Assembly: GCA_963921825.1 (NCBI GenBank)
Contig: OY997594.1
Span: 15,629,001-15,693,000 of the forward strand
From: Erodium maritimum
Lineage: Eukaryota; Streptophyta; Magnoliopsida; Geraniales; Geraniaceae
Length of the DNA stretch: 64,000 nt
Reading direction: 5' to 3'
In this document: one piece after another, positions 13,430-26,195 of the stretch
How the letters are laid out: each line of letters starts with the position of its first letter
Position numbering within the stretch: position 1 is the stretch's first letter
Position numbers and translations under genes: made by a program
The notes under the pieces: model-generated
Database searches by the model: none
Told to the model about the DNA's origin: nothing
The model's input: only the letters and a program-made list of their open reading frames with translations

Positions 13430-14120
13430 GCACTCATGGCCACCCAAGACGCCAACCACAAAACACGGACTCAACAACCCCACGGGCACTCATGGCCACC
13501 CAAGACGCCAACCACAAAACACGGACTCAACAGCCCCACGGGCACTCACGGCCTCCCAAGACACACCAACGACAAGGACACAGGTTCAACAACCCCACAG
13601 GCACTCACGGCCTCCCAAGACACACCAACAGTAAGGACACAGGTTCAACAACCCCACGGGCACACACGGCCTCCCCAGACACCAACAGTCAAACACGGGC
13701 CCTCATGGCCACCCAAGACTCAACAGTCAAACACGGGTTCTCATGGCCACCCAAGACTCAACAGTCAACCACGGGCTCTCATGGCCACCCAAGACTCGAC
13801 AGTCAAACACGGGCTCTTATGGCCACACAAGACACACCAACAGTAACTCACGTGCTCAACAACCCCACGGGCACTCACGGCCACCCAAAACACCAAAGGT
13901 AAAGACACGGGTTCAACAACCCCACGGGCACTCATGGCCACCCAAACACGAATAATAACACGGGCTCTCAAGGCCACCCAAAACTCAACAATAATAATAC
14001 GGGCTCTCAAGACCACCCAAAACTCAATAATAATAATACGGGCTCTCAAGGCCACCCAAAACTCAATAATAATAATACGGGCTCTCAAGGCCACCCAAAA
14101 CTCAATAACAATAATACACA
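13430..14120. repeat. degenerate tandem array inside the solo LTR
   Basis: Repeated blocks of roughly 35-60 bases share the words CACGGGC, CTCATGGCC (or CTCACGGCC) and ACCCAAGAC. The spacing shortens toward the right, where the unit becomes an AATAATAATACGGGC type. Open frames of 119-209 codons on both strands here (rich in HGHP and PPKT repeats) are by-products of the array, not genes. Confidence 0.85.
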
Positions 14121-14960
14121 ACAACCTCCGGCATACTCAATGCCTCCAACAGTCCTAAGATCACTAGTTTCACAAACAACCTCCGGGCATGGTCATATGC
14201 CTCCAGTAATTCTAATATCGCTAAGTTCTCTGCTCCTACGACACTACTAAGTGTCACATGCTTTTCCAATAATTACTACGATCCCGTATCATGTTTTTCT
14301 AATAATTAAATAAAACTACTCAACCCACGACACCCCGGTGTCACATGCAATTCTACTGTTAACTTTCCCCGGTCAGGGCCGAGATCCGGCTACTTTTCCC
14401 TACCTTGTGCGTGTTGTCCCAAAAGCCAAACCACGAGCTCCGGTGATGATCCCAGTCAGTCACCCAGCTTTCCCTTGCCTCGGTCCGTGGCACGATCTAA
14501 AAGAACACAATTTAAAGGCACTTAACCACTTGCAGGAATAACTGAAAATCATTAAACTCGATGCCCAAACTTAACCCCGACAATTTCGATCACTCCCAAA
14601 CTTCCCAGTTACTCGACATTTTCGATAAAAGACCCGTAAAGGCCCGTTTCGCCCGACATGGCGAATCTGCCCGGGATTTGTAAATTGCCTTCCGGGGCTC
14701 CAAAAGCCCCCGTTTTCGTTTCTACGGTCTTAGAATAGTTCAAGGAACCCAAAGCACTTGACGGAATCGAATTTCAATTAAATGACGTTTAAAGTTTCTA
14801 AACCCGATAAATTACAACTTCTCCAATTTAATTCCAATTTTCGATTCGGTTAAGGATAAATGGTCCGGGGAACGTTTTAAACCACCCGAACGATAAAACC
14901 CGAGCACCCGAGCACGTGGGCCCCACCCACACTACTTGGCCGAGCCCTAGGGTTTAAGGT

Positions 14961-14976
14961 GGGGGGGGGGGGGGGG
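14961..14976. repeat. G homopolymer, 16 bases
   Basis: A run of 16 G in the solo LTR. The assembled length may be unreliable. Confidence 0.9.
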
Positions 14977-15909
14977 CTCGGCCACCATGTGGTGGCTGGT
15001 ACCAACTCCAGCCAGCCACCCCATGGCCGGCCGGCCACCACCCACGGTGGTCGGAGCTCCTCCCGAGCCTCCGGTCACCGGAAAACGTGCAATTAAACCC
15101 CCAAACACCTCTAAAACGTCTCCAACACCTCCCCAACCTCCACACAACCCTAAATCATTCACTTTAACAAAACCCTAGCTTTCAAAATAAGCAAAACGAG
15201 AATCGGTTTGGGTATTACCGTAGAGGAGGATGAGGGGAACGATGTTGCTCCTTGTCTTGAGACGATCCAAGGGCTAGTTTCCTTCCAAACCCTAGCTCTT
15301 CCTATCTTCTCTTTTCTTCTTCTTCTCCTTCTCTCTCTAAACTCTCTCTTCTCTTTCTAATTAAATCAACTAACTCATTTTCTATTTTTTTTCTCCTTTA
15401 ACCCTATATGGCCGGCCACACTGTGTCCACACATAGTTTTCCCCCAAAACTAACACCACCACATAATGGACAAGTGTCAAGGTGGGTCCCACACCTTTTG
15501 GAAAATATCTACTTGATATTTTCTAATCAGATTCGCGAAAATCGGACGTTTCGGGCCCCGAACGGGCACTTTTCCCAAGAAATTACGAAACTTGGCGGGC
15601 CACAAGGAAACGGCTCAACTAAGACCGCTGCGACGACGGCTAAGCTTTTTGGATTCAAAACGGTCCTCGAATGGACCAAAACGTCGCTCGGTTGACTTTT
15701 CCAGCGAAAAGTCAACTTTTCCCAAATTGATCAGAAAGTTGCCCTGAGTCCCCCGGAACTCACTTTGGTCAATAACGGGGTCAAATTAAGTCCGGTATGA
15801 CACTCGGGGTCATTTTAGGTTCACTTAACTGTCAGTCTTAAATTTTTTAAATTTTCCTGTTTTTTCGCAGGTTTGACTGGCGTTGACCGGGAGTGGTTAT
15901 TACTTAGCT

Positions 15910-16812
15910 CTTGTCTGATAAAAAACAGTTGGAGGGACAATCCCCTTTGACTGATCCTTCCTTAGACGGCCACGTCTTTTTGGTTGAGCTATAACATCGT
16001 TTTGAATCGTAGTGATTGGCATCAGAGGTTTAAGGAGAACCTCATCCTACAGACTACTCTGTTGGTCCCCATCAAGATCACATGCTGCTACCTCGACATA
16101 TGAAATCGAATTATCAACCTGAGTCCTATTACCCAGACCCGACCCCAAAAAAGAAATATCCAAATTCTCCTCAAGAGTCTCCCGCGTCTGGGTTTCAGGA
16201 CCTGAGCCCTGAACATGGCTCGGCGAACTCAAGGCATGTGAACTAGATCCCTTCTCCATGTATGCTTCAACAAATGATCCACTTAGATAAGCTTAATTGT
16301 TTCTATAGTTGATTATTAATCTATAAAACAAAAACAAATGGGTTTGTGACATTGATTTTGTTTTGTATGAGGTAATGGAAGTTAATATTTAGGGGTAGAA
16401 TTTGTATAGATTACTTGTACTGAATCAGCTTATGTTGAGATTTGTTTGGAGTAGTACAAGTGGTACACACTGGTATAACTGCTAGTAATTCTTAATCAAT
16501 GGTTTGTGCTTTGGGCTTCTGAACATATAGCTAATGAACCATTAATCATAGATTTGATGCTAGCTACGCATTGTTAAGGAAGTGGGAATTGCTATTTTGG
16601 GAAGATCAATAATGATCTGTTAGCTATATTGGACTCTGTTAGCAGCCACTTTTGTATGGAAAATGCTTGTTTAAGTAAATGACAAGATTAATTAAATACA
16701 TATTCATGTAATCAACCAAATTAATCAACAAGAGCAGCCTCCCAATAAGGGCAAGCTGGTCTCCCCTAGGCTTCTCCTTAATTAACGAACTGTACATACT
16801 CTTAGGTAAATG
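15910..16812. other. spacer between solo LTR and LINE
   Basis: Apart from the short minus-strand coding trace ending at 16047 (described above), 16260-16812 is A/T-rich with no supported gene. Confidence 0.4.
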
Positions 16813-17626
16813 GAAAGGTTAATATTTTTTTTTATCAACGATTGCATATTATAAAGAACCTTCTTCTGAGGAAGAAAACGGTTTACAAAAAACCCAATCT
16901 GTTTACAGATTGGAAGAGCAGAGAATTTAAACAAAAACAAGTAAAATGATGTTTTGGACAGTAAATACAATCCAAAGAGGTGAGTTTCCAAGAAGTGATC
17001 TGAGATGAGTGTTTGTGTTTGCTTACGATGATGATCCACAATTGTGCAATCTTTGTTGGATACGATTGGAATTGAGTATGTAGTATGTGGATTTGATTGC
17101 AAACTGCTGAGGATAAAAAGGACTTGGGAGGTTGAATGATGAGCTTTTGAGCCTGAAAAATGTAGCCTTAAAAGCTGCTTGTGCTCCAAGATAAGGGTAG
17201 CTTGAGTCGCAAGTCTACCCAAATGTAGTTGTGAAGTGTTGTGCCTACAATATTGATCTTAGGGCCGGTGTCTAATGGTGAAATCAAGACTGAGTGAGAT
17301 GTATCCAGTCTGTCATGAGTTGAAACCTGAGAAGTGAACTGCAAAAATAGAAGTGATTCGCAAGAAAAAGGAGAAACCGGTAGAAAGGCAAGGAAAAAAA
17401 GGAGGAGAGAACTCTCAAAGCTAAGAAAAAACTACCCTCACATAATAAGAGAAAGTTAAAACCCCCACACCAAAGGATCAAAAACCCCAAGGGCACTCCT
17501 AACCTCATAAAGCCTAAAAGCCTCACAACCAAACCCATCCCAATCCCAGTCCAATCCCAGTATGGAATGAATTTCCAAATCAGGTAAATAGCTTCATACC
17601 AGTTGAGGAAAAGCCAAAGTGAGTAG

Positions 17627-20600
17627 TTACTTTCTTCTTGCACAGTTTTTTGGTGTGGCAATCCAATCTTGTAAAGTGAAATGATAAGTTGAGTTGAAAG
17701 ATGCCCATTCCCACCCATATACCTTGTTCAAGATCGTGTTGAAGATTGTTTCAGGTGTTTCATGTACACCATTAAATATGAGTGAGTTCCTTGCAAGCCA
17801 GAGTTGCCAAAGTGTGACCTGAAGGATACTTCCCCAACATCTTTTTAACTTTGAAGGAACCAGAGAAAACCAGGTACAAAATAACTGTTTAACATCAGCA
17901 GGACAGATCCACAGTACCCCCCACCATCTACAGACTAGTGTCCAAGTATTCCAAGCTTTTATACAATGGAGGAGTATGTGTGCTCCATCCTCAAAGTCCC
18001 ATGAGCAATGAGTGCAGATCATTTGTTGAAGTGATAATTCCTTACCCCTTCCTTCTAGAAAGCACTTTGTGGGGATTGCTTCAAGACAGGCAAGCCAAGA
18101 GAAGGCACATAATTTTGGTGGTATGCCAGAACTCCAAACCTTAGAGGTCCATTCCACAGCAGTGTTGTTTTGTTGAGCAAGCAAGGTGTAAATTCTGCTT
18201 ACTGAGAAGCCTTTTTCATCTAATTTCCAGCATAATTTGTCCTCAGATGAGCTTATGATGGTAGAGCAAAGGATGGTTGAGAGTGATCCCCACTCCAAAA
18301 TCTCCCTGCCCATTGGAGTCCTTCTGAAGTTGAGGTCCCAGTTTCCATTAGATATGATCTCAGCAATGGTGTTGAATTTGGTATTTGTCAAGGCATATAG
18401 TCTAGGAAAGAAAGTTTTGAATGACACATCTCCCCACCAGTGATCTTGCCATAATTGAATTCTATTTCCTTTGCCCAAAGACCAAGTCATGCCTTTGTCC
18501 CCAAAGCAATCAGCAAATCTCTCATCTTTGAGGAGTACTAGGAAGTGAGAGATAAAACTTGGCCTTCCTATCTCAGAGAACTTTGACAAATCCTATTCAT
18601 TATAGTTCCAGCCCATTTTAGCACAAATTGTGTGCTTCCAAAGAGAGTTTTCTTCCAGAGCAAATCTCCACCACCATTTTGCTAGTAGTGAGATATTCAT
18701 CAAATGCAAGTTTTTTATGCCTAAACCCCCCAGGTCTTTGGTTTTGCAAATTTGATTCCAACCAACCTTACAGAAAACTTTAGAAGGAGCATCACCATGC
18801 CAAAGGAACCTTCTTTACCAACTTTCCATTTCTTTCAGGACTGCTTTTGGAGCTTTGAGGAGGGAGAAGTAATATAAAGACAGATCACTGAGGGTTGTTT
18901 TTATTAATGTAATCCTTCCTCCAAAGGACAACATTTTTGCTTGCCAAAGTCCAAGACTCTTTTTAAATTTCTGGATAATAGGCTGCCAAGTTATAAGCCT
19001 TTTGGAGCTGGCACCCAGAGAGAAGCCAAGATATGGCAATGTAAGACTATCACAATTACAAGCCAGAATTGTTGAATAATGATGGGCTTCTTCTGGAGAT
19101 ATATTGAGAGGGATTAGTGAGGATTTGCTGTAGTTAATATTGAGACCTGTTGTGAGCTTGAAAATGGAGAGTGTATTTTTCAAATTTTGAGCTCCTTCTG
19201 AGGTTGCCTTGATGAAGAATAATGAGTCATCTGCAAATTTTAGATGCGATATGCTTGGCCCATTTACTCCTAGAGAGATACCTTGGAACTGATCATGTAG
19301 CAATCCTGCTTGCATAATTTGATTTAATGATTTTGCAGCTAGAGCAAAAAGAAGGGGGGATAAGGCACAACCCTGTCTTAGTCCTCTAGATAATTTGAAG
19401 TCTGATGATGGGGAGCCATTGATAAGTATAGATACATGGGCTCTGAAGTAGGAAATCATCCAAAATCTCCATTGAAAGCCAAAGCCTATTTTCTTCAGCA
19501 ACTTCATTAGGTATACCCAATTGAATTTATCAAAAGCCTTCTCAAAATCTGCTTTAAAAATCAATGCTTGTATCTTTGAGTGTTTGATCTTATGAACCAC
19601 CTCATTAGCCACTAAAACCCCATCCAAGATCTGTCTCCCAGCAATGAAACCTCTCTGTTCAAAACCCACCAAGGAACTGACCACTCCTTTCAACCTTGTA
19701 GATAGTAGTTTTGTGAGAATTTTATAAGGTCCAGACATTAGACTTATAGGTCTAAAATCATCAAAGGTGAGGGGGGCATCACATTTTGGAATAAGGGCGA
19801 GGAAGGAAGAATTCAAGCCTTTTCCCAAGTGACCTGTCATATGAAAGTAATGGATAAAATTCACCAGGTCCTCTTTGATTATTGGCCAAAAAACCTGGTA
19901 GAATCTTAAAGAGTATCCATCAGGTCCATGAGCCTTGTCTCCAGCATAGGCCATTAAGGCCTTTAAAATTTCATCTTCAGAGAAGGATCTTTCAAGATCA
20001 GCAGCTTGTTCTGAAGAAATTGTCTTGAAGTTCATATGATCTAGATTGGTATTTGTTGCTTGCTCAGTGAATCTTGCACAGAAATGTGAGGCTGCTACAG
20101 CTTTGATCAGATCAGGATCATCTAATAAAACATCATTGACCAAGACTTGATTGATTTTTTTCGTGCATCCTTGGAAGTTGGCTATTCTGTGATAATACTT
20201 AGAAGCCTTATCCCCATCATGATTCCATTTTCTCCTTGCCTTTTGGCTCTATAATTTAGCTTGTAATTTGAGTTTAAGTGTCAAAGAAGCTCTCTTGAAT
20301 CCTCTCTCAGTACATTCAGAAGGATTAAGTTCCCTTTCTTCCACAATTGTATCTAGGTTGTCTAGATCTGTGTTGAGGAGTTTGATATCCGTATCTAGAA
20401 AACCAAAGACTTGGATGTTCCATTCCTTCAGGTTTTCCTTTAGTAGCTTGAGTTTTTTCCATAGTACCAGATGAGGTTGGCCTATTATGTGGTAGGTGGA
20501 CCAGAAATGTTGGATAGTATTGAAGAATCTAGCATCCTCAAGCCAGATATTCAAAAATTTGAAGGGTCTTGGCCCCCAATCAGTTTGTTCATCAAACAGA

Positions 20601-21115
20601 AGTAAGGCTCTATGATCTGAAATACCTCTTGAAAGGCATTTTTGTGTGAGGTTATTGAATCTGGCAAGGAAATATGAAGTTACAAGGAATCTATCTATCC
20701 TTGAGGCTTGAGAACCAGCATCAAACCAAGTAAATTTTCCTCCATTAAGGGGTAGATCAATCAAAGCTAGGCTATCAAGTAGGCCTTGGAAAGAGGCAAT
20801 ATCACTGAGAGAGGCTCTTGCACTGGATCTTTCATTCCTAGCAAGGACTACATTGAAGTCACCAGCCAAAACTAAAAGGGGAGTAGGAGGAGAAGCAATA
20901 AGTTCAGCAACTAATTCTAGCCAAAGAGTCCTTCTGCCTCTGCTGTGGCATGGGGCATAAACATTAACAATACAACAAGGCTCTCCAGAATTTTTGATCA
21001 AGCCAAACCATAATAAAGCTCCATTGATCTTCTTTACCAAAGATAATTGGAAATAAGAGGATTTCCAGCACATAATTAAACCACCAGATAGTCCTATAGA
21101 GGGAATAAACTCCAA
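17627..21115 (-). pseudogene. LINE ORF2: APE endonuclease, reverse transcriptase, zf-RVT
   Basis: ORF2 survives as three large frames in order on the minus strand. 21115-20249 is the APE endonuclease (motifs VLAGDFNVV, FTWFDAGSQASRIDRFL, SRGISDHRAL). 20143-18815 is the reverse transcriptase, with FRPISL, KADFEKAFD, the RGLRQGCALSPLLF loop and the active-site FADD. 18589-17627 is the zf-RVT region, with the Cys/His cluster CTHCSWDFEDGAHILLHC. It would nick target DNA and prime reverse transcription. The start of the endonuclease and the joints at about 20200 and 18600-18810 are broken by stops or shifts, so it is a pseudogene. Confidence 0.92.
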
Positions 21116-21294
21116 TTCCCACCCCTAGTTCATACCACAAGATCTGAGAAAGTTTGCACCAGGTGCCAAAAGTTTTGTTTCTTGAATGAGAACCATGGAA
21201 GGTTGTTGCTTGTGGATCACGTCACCCAAAGACTTCCTCTTTTATGAGGAAGAGAGTCCTCTCAAGTTCCAAGAGAGGATCTTCATGATTGGGC

Positions 21295-22769
21295 TTATAT
21301 GAGAGGAAATGGAGTGGGCATATTGCCCACAGCCAAGGCTGAGTCTGACCCTATAGTATTCTGATCTTCCATATCAGCTTCTTGAACGATATGCATTAAT
21401 CTTTCATCATTTAATGAGGCCAGTTCCCGGAGGATTAAGTCTTCACTGCAATCTGCTGTTAAACCAATTATCTTTCCAAAAGACCAAGCCTTTTTAGCTT
21501 CATTGATTTGCCCTTTTGAGATGTATGTCTTTGGAGATGTTGAGTTGTCTTTGCATTTGGATCTTGTTGGATAGATATGAGGTGTATGTAGGTATTTGGT
21601 TTTCTTTCCTTTGCCTTTGGTTTTGGAGAGAGGGGGGAATTTTGAATCCTCAATGTCCATATTATATGAATAATCCTGTGTCAGCCTAAGTGGGGTAGCC
21701 TTGAGGGTTTTTCTGTCACTTCCGAGCATTTCCAGCCCTTGAGTTTCTCTTTGCAGCTGTTGAGGGTGAGTTGGAGTTGATAGTTTCTCTTAATATCCTT
21801 CTTTTGGAGCAGGAGCATTTAATGTTGTTGTTACCAAAGCCTTTCCTTCCATGGTAGAGATAGAGGTCACATTTTGAGTCTCCCCCAGCAATAAATCCTG
21901 ATATGGCAGACTCCTTCCATGATCAGATCCCTTGTGATAGATGCAGCATTGTGATTATTGAGGGCTATAGCAAGGTGGACTTTGTGTAGGAAAAGCTGTT
22001 GAGAGGTAACCACTGAGCCTTGATTTGCAGGAGGTTTGAAGGCATTTGCAGGTTGTCTTCTATGATTAATCAGGTTGCTTCTTGCTTCCGTGACAAAGAG
22101 TTTGTAGCCATTGATGGTATAACCATTGAATAGAGAAATAGCATCCTGCAATTGTTTCTGAAGTTGGAAGTAACAGAAGCCATATTTTTTCCCCAGCCTG
22201 CTTGGATTGATTGCTACATGAACTTTATTGATTCCACCTATTTCTGCAAAGAGGTTTGCTAGCCAATCTTGTGTGGCTTTGAGTGGTATATTATGGACAT
22301 ATGCCACAAATGAGTCACCAAGATGATGTTGAAATGCACAGTGTGCTCTGTTCTGTGGGTGTGGATGTTGTCTATAGAGGTTATGTGAGGATTGGATAGG
22401 CTTCAGGATGTCTTTGTGTGGTGAGTTCTGATACCGGTTGGTCTCCATTGAGTAGGAAGAAGTTAAATCTGGACCTGACAATACTGGTTTGAAAAACTTA
22501 TCATAAAACATCTTCTTACCATCGATTAATTTTGTGCATCCTCCTGGTGAATACTACTGAGTTCTGTCAGATGAAGAGGATGAATGTGCTTCATTGAATC
22601 TCCTTCTTCTTGTTTTGAGTAATTTCTTTGGTTGGTTTTCAAAACCAGGTGGTGGTCCTATGGAAGAGGAGGAGGTTGCCTTCTGTTGAGAGCTACCTTG
22701 AGCGATGGTTCTGGTGACCAAATGTGGAGAAGGTTGAATTCCTCCCATAAGTTCTTCTATAGAAAGCAT
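21295..22769 (-). pseudogene. LINE ORF1 with RNA-recognition motif
   Basis: The minus-strand pieces start at ATG 22769 (MLSIEELMGGIQPSP, then a GPPPGFE phrase). A middle frame at 22511-21867 contains an RRM-like domain (DSFVAYVHNIPL, an NKVHVAI segment, KKYGFCYFQLQ, GYKLFVTEARS). The end is at 21729-21295, with a basic KTKGKGKKTK patch. In plant L1 elements ORF1 binds the element RNA. Stops near 22550 and 21800 separate the parts, so it cannot give one protein. Confidence 0.8.
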
Positions 22770-23006
22770 CGATGATTGTGTTGCAGTAGCTTTTTCTTCT
22801 TTTCTGGGTTGTAATTCAGCACTGATGGTTGTTGTTCACGAGCAAAACGATCTGCAACGGTGGAGAAGCTCTCAGATCATTTGCTACTTTTATGAAGTTG
22901 GGGTTGAATGTTTGAACAATGAACAATGAGGATGAATTTGCTACAATATCATTATTGTTTCTCTAGAGAGAAAGGTGGATATCCATATACATTGAAAGGT
23001 TAATAT

Positions 23007-24504
23007 GATGCATATATTTTGGGGGACTTTTCTGATTGGAACCCTTGATTTGGATACTAGTATGACACACAACTCTTAGCTCTGAACAAGGGTCGTCACT
23101 TGAAGCTGTCGTCTAGAGCTTCGATTCGTCAGAGTCGACCCCCCAAGTTTTTAGGGGACTACTATACCGTTCAAATCAAACCAAACCATTCTAGGAGTCG
23201 GGAGAGATTTGTAAAATCTGTGGACATTGGTCAACAATTCTTAGCTCAAGTTGCTCCGAACAACTATCGTTCAAGTTGCTTAAAAACTCAAGCTGACCAA
23301 CTAGCCCATTCCGCTAAAGCTTTTGACGATCCGAACTTGACTTCGGAAGGCGAAGAGTGGGTCACCGATGGTTGATTTTGTGAACCATTTTGCTTTCTAG
23401 TATGATGACATTGTCCATCGGCCTGTTTATTTTGTTTTTTGGATTGTTCTTTGTCGGGGTTCGTTCCCGCAGCTCCAGATGAGAGCTCTCTTTTTATGGT
23501 TGTGTTCCGAATCAATCCTGCTTGGATCTTTCTTTTTTTTTAAAAATAAAATTTTATGAGCTTATAAAAAAAAGTGGTGTTTTAGTGTAATAGTTATCAA
23601 GTTTCCTTCTAGGAGGTACTAAAAGTGTATGTGTTTGTGATTTTGTTGGTTTCTGCATAATTTTCTAATTGTTCTCATTAGTCCAAATCCGTCTTCTTTA
23701 CTAGTTTTTCCCTTTCACAAGATTTAAAGCTTGATAAACTTGAGAGCATGCATTTTGTCCTAGAGTTGTTGTTGTGACCTTTTAGAGTTTCAGGCTATAT
23801 CGACATCTTAGTATTTTCATGTGATTTTTCAGGAGACAAGCTTTGGAGGACAAATATGCGTTTGGAGCATACGACGTTGGAAATATCGTCAAGGATGCTT
23901 CCCATGTATCATACACCATCAATTTTCTTTTATTCTATATGAAATTCCAAGACTTCAAACTTGTGATAGATGGATATGAAGTTTCCCCAGATTTAGTTCT
24001 TATCATCTGTAAAACTAGAAATAAGAAATATTATCATTGCTCTGATCATATTGTTGCTGACTGCAATAACTGTTGGTTCCTGGTTTTGAACATTTTCATG
24101 TGTGCTGTAAATTGAACAATTTCTAAAATCTAATGTTTTGGCTTATGTAAAGGTTAAGAAAATTATCATTCTCATATAGTTTTTACTTTGTGTGAATGAT
24201 AATCAAGTAGAATTAGCATACTCTTATTTTGTTTTCATTTTTTATCTAATAGTATTGGTGTATTTGTTGCTGTCTCAATTGAATTTGTTTCTGACTTTGG
24301 GATCATGTGCATCCATTAATGCCACTTTTGGTGGTTTAATATAGGTGGAGGCATCACTAAATCAAATTGTAGATCAGCATACTATAAATAGTGTAATTAA
24401 TAAGAAATGAGACTATGAGTTTGGTTCAACTTTGTTTGTTCTACTCATGTGTCTTAGAAAATTTTGTAATGCTCGTTCAAGTGCACATTTGGTAATGTAC
24501 ATTC
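23007..24504. other. spacer with two short unrecognised frames
   Basis: Two plus-strand frames stand out: 23100-23375 (91 residues, SSRASIRQSRPPKFLGDYY near its start, acidic end) and 23843-24115 (90 residues, after a possible acceptor TTTTTCAG at 23825-23832). The first resembles retroelement polyprotein linkers in composition, but I cannot name a domain. The second could be an exon relic. Neither has supporting structure around it. The rest is A/T-rich noncoding DNA. Confidence 0.3.
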
Positions 24505-25178
24505 AGTTGCACCAGGCCCAGCCCAATGAATACTGGGGCCTAAAGCGAGAATTGATCGATGTCTTTTTTTCTTTATGAAAGAATATAATTTAAAAAAAGA
24601 AAACGTGTTTGTATAGAAAGATTATACTAGATGATATTGAACGAATCAACTTGTACATCTACTTATAACACTCAAAATCTAAAATGAATGATAAAGATTA
24701 ATTTCTAACAAGACAGCCTTCATGGATAAGATGTACCATCTAGAATTCTATACAAAAATCTAAAAATTTAAGCATTCACATTTATCTATAGACACAATAC
24801 ATTCATGTCAAGTTAAAATATGATAGGTTCAAGATAATTCTAGACAGTTACACCAAATTCTGCTAGCTTATATGTGACGTCGTATATGGTTAGATATTAT
24901 CATCAACTTCTAGAAATTTCCACACTTCAAATTTTTTCTAGACAATTTTAGTGTATATTAGTAATCCCAATTTCAATATTGTCAAACACAATGAGACTCA
25001 TGCTTTTAGTCCCTGAACTCCATGGATTAATCTTCGATAAATGATTTTTTTACTACACATATTCGTACAAAAATCATACATTCTAGCACCGATTGTTAAT
25101 ATATTCATGTTTTGTTTCCTTTTCAATAAGAAAATATTGATATTATTTAATATTCATGTTTAGATACATAGTATGAGA

Positions 25179-25242
25179 GAGGCGAAATCGGCTGAGAACC
25201 ACAATTAACGTAGGAACTGTGAGAACTCATCTGATCCGTCCA
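25179..25242 (+). repeat. MULE left terminal inverted repeat
   Basis: Pairs with 41110-41174. Identity is strongest at TGAGAACCAC and AGGAACTGTGAGAAC. In Mutator elements such ends bind transposase and act as promoters. A leader exon with a GT donor (CAAAACAG then GTAAGAAA at about 25432) follows within 250 bases. Confidence 0.88.
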
Positions 25243-26195
25243 CCAACAACAACCAACAACCCAGATCAAACTTTCAGCTCCTTCCTATTTTGCACGATTG
25301 TTCGTCAAGACAAGGGCAGGACCGTCAATTCGCCATGCTTCTTCCTCCTAATATCAGTCATCCCAGTCGTTGTTGTCGCACGATTCAAACAATTTCGCGC
25401 TTCTCTCTCGCCAATTCAACTGCAAAACAGGTAAGAAATCTTTGCTTTCATGATTCGATGATCATACAAACACATTCGAGCGATAATTCTCTCTTCTCTA
25501 CAACCTGAAAATCGTGCTCTGTTTTTCTTCATTCATTGTGCATCGGAAATTTCAGCTGTTTTATCGATCGATCAAGCTAAAAAACAGGTGATAATTTTCT
25601 TTCTACTTCATTAGATCTTCATGTAATCAATTCGACAATCAAAATATCAAAAATAAGCTTGTAATTATATTTTTTGATATCATGCACTATTCTACGAATT
25701 ATCAATTTTTTTCTGTGAAATTATCTCGTTTATCGACACATCAACATGTCTGTGACTGTGATAAACATGTCCATGTCTGAATTGATCATAAATTCAGCAT
25801 CAAGTCGTGGCGTAGAGAAATCGTTGAGAAAATTACAGTTTCTTAGTGATAAAACCTAGCCTCAAGTCTTGTTGTGTTGATAAATGTAAGGTTTATTGTT
25901 GATAAATGATTGTGGTCTGGTGCCTGTTTGAGTTGATAATCGATGCAGGCACGTGTTGTGTTTTCTGATAACGTTGATAAATCTATAGTTATGATGTTGA
26001 TAAATGTAAGGTTTATAGTTGGTAAATTATTGTAGTCTGGTGCTTGTCTTAGTTGATAATCCATAAAGGAACGTGTTGTGTTGTCTGACAGTAGTTGATA
26101 AATGTATAGTGATAAGTTGATAACCAGTATGATTTAGGGTTGATAATTGACTTCGATGTGGTGTTTGTCTGACTTGATACCCATGTGATCCAGTG

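Larger units (their letters stand above)
12592..15904 (-). repeat. solo gypsy LTR (3,313 bp) with TAGCT target duplication
   Basis: The plus strand starts TGTCACGCCCC at 12592 and ends GGGAGTGGTTATTACT at 15904, the reverse of the TGTAAGAACC...GTGACA ends of the other gypsy LTRs here (the terminal CA is changed to CT). TAGCT occurs immediately on both sides (12587-12591 and 15905-15909). No internal region lies between duplicated LTRs, so this is a solo LTR left by recombination. It is related to, but clearly diverged from, the LTR at 3739-6724; the ends and the GTGAGCG-TTCACTCAC box near 12864 are shared. Confidence 0.88.
12106..16259 (-). pseudogene. unrecognised decayed coding fragment split by a solo LTR
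   Basis: Two minus-strand frames flank the solo LTR at 12592-15904. The upstream one (16259-16047) starts MEKGSSSHALSSPSHVQ and is acidic/serine-rich. The downstream one (12420-12106) contains AIVDELVGAVEPRY and QDVFVVEECFPQLVGAEVFVV. With the LTR removed the two pieces would lie about 500 bases apart. I do not recognise the family; they may come from an old LINE or retroelement ORF. Frames are short and interrupted, so a working protein is unlikely. Confidence 0.3.
16826..22993 (-). mobile_element. L1-type LINE, nearly full length, decayed
   Basis: This minus-strand element of about 6.2 kb is bordered by the 13-base target duplication GAAAGGTTAATAT (16813-16825 and 22994-23006). Its 3' end (plus-strand left side) carries the GTTGATAAAAAAAA tail. 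It has the usual plant L1 order: ORF1 with an RNA-recognition motif, then ORF2 with an APE endonuclease, reverse transcriptase and a zf-RVT domain. Frame breaks and stops divide both ORFs, so it is not autonomous now. The exact duplication shows the full-length 5' end is present. Confidence 0.92.

Noticed and set aside
13430..14120. Regular repeats with short spacers, resembling a CRISPR-like array or a repeat protein gene
   Set aside because: Units are variable in length and sequence, lie inside a eukaryotic solo LTR, and both strands stay open only because of the repeat.
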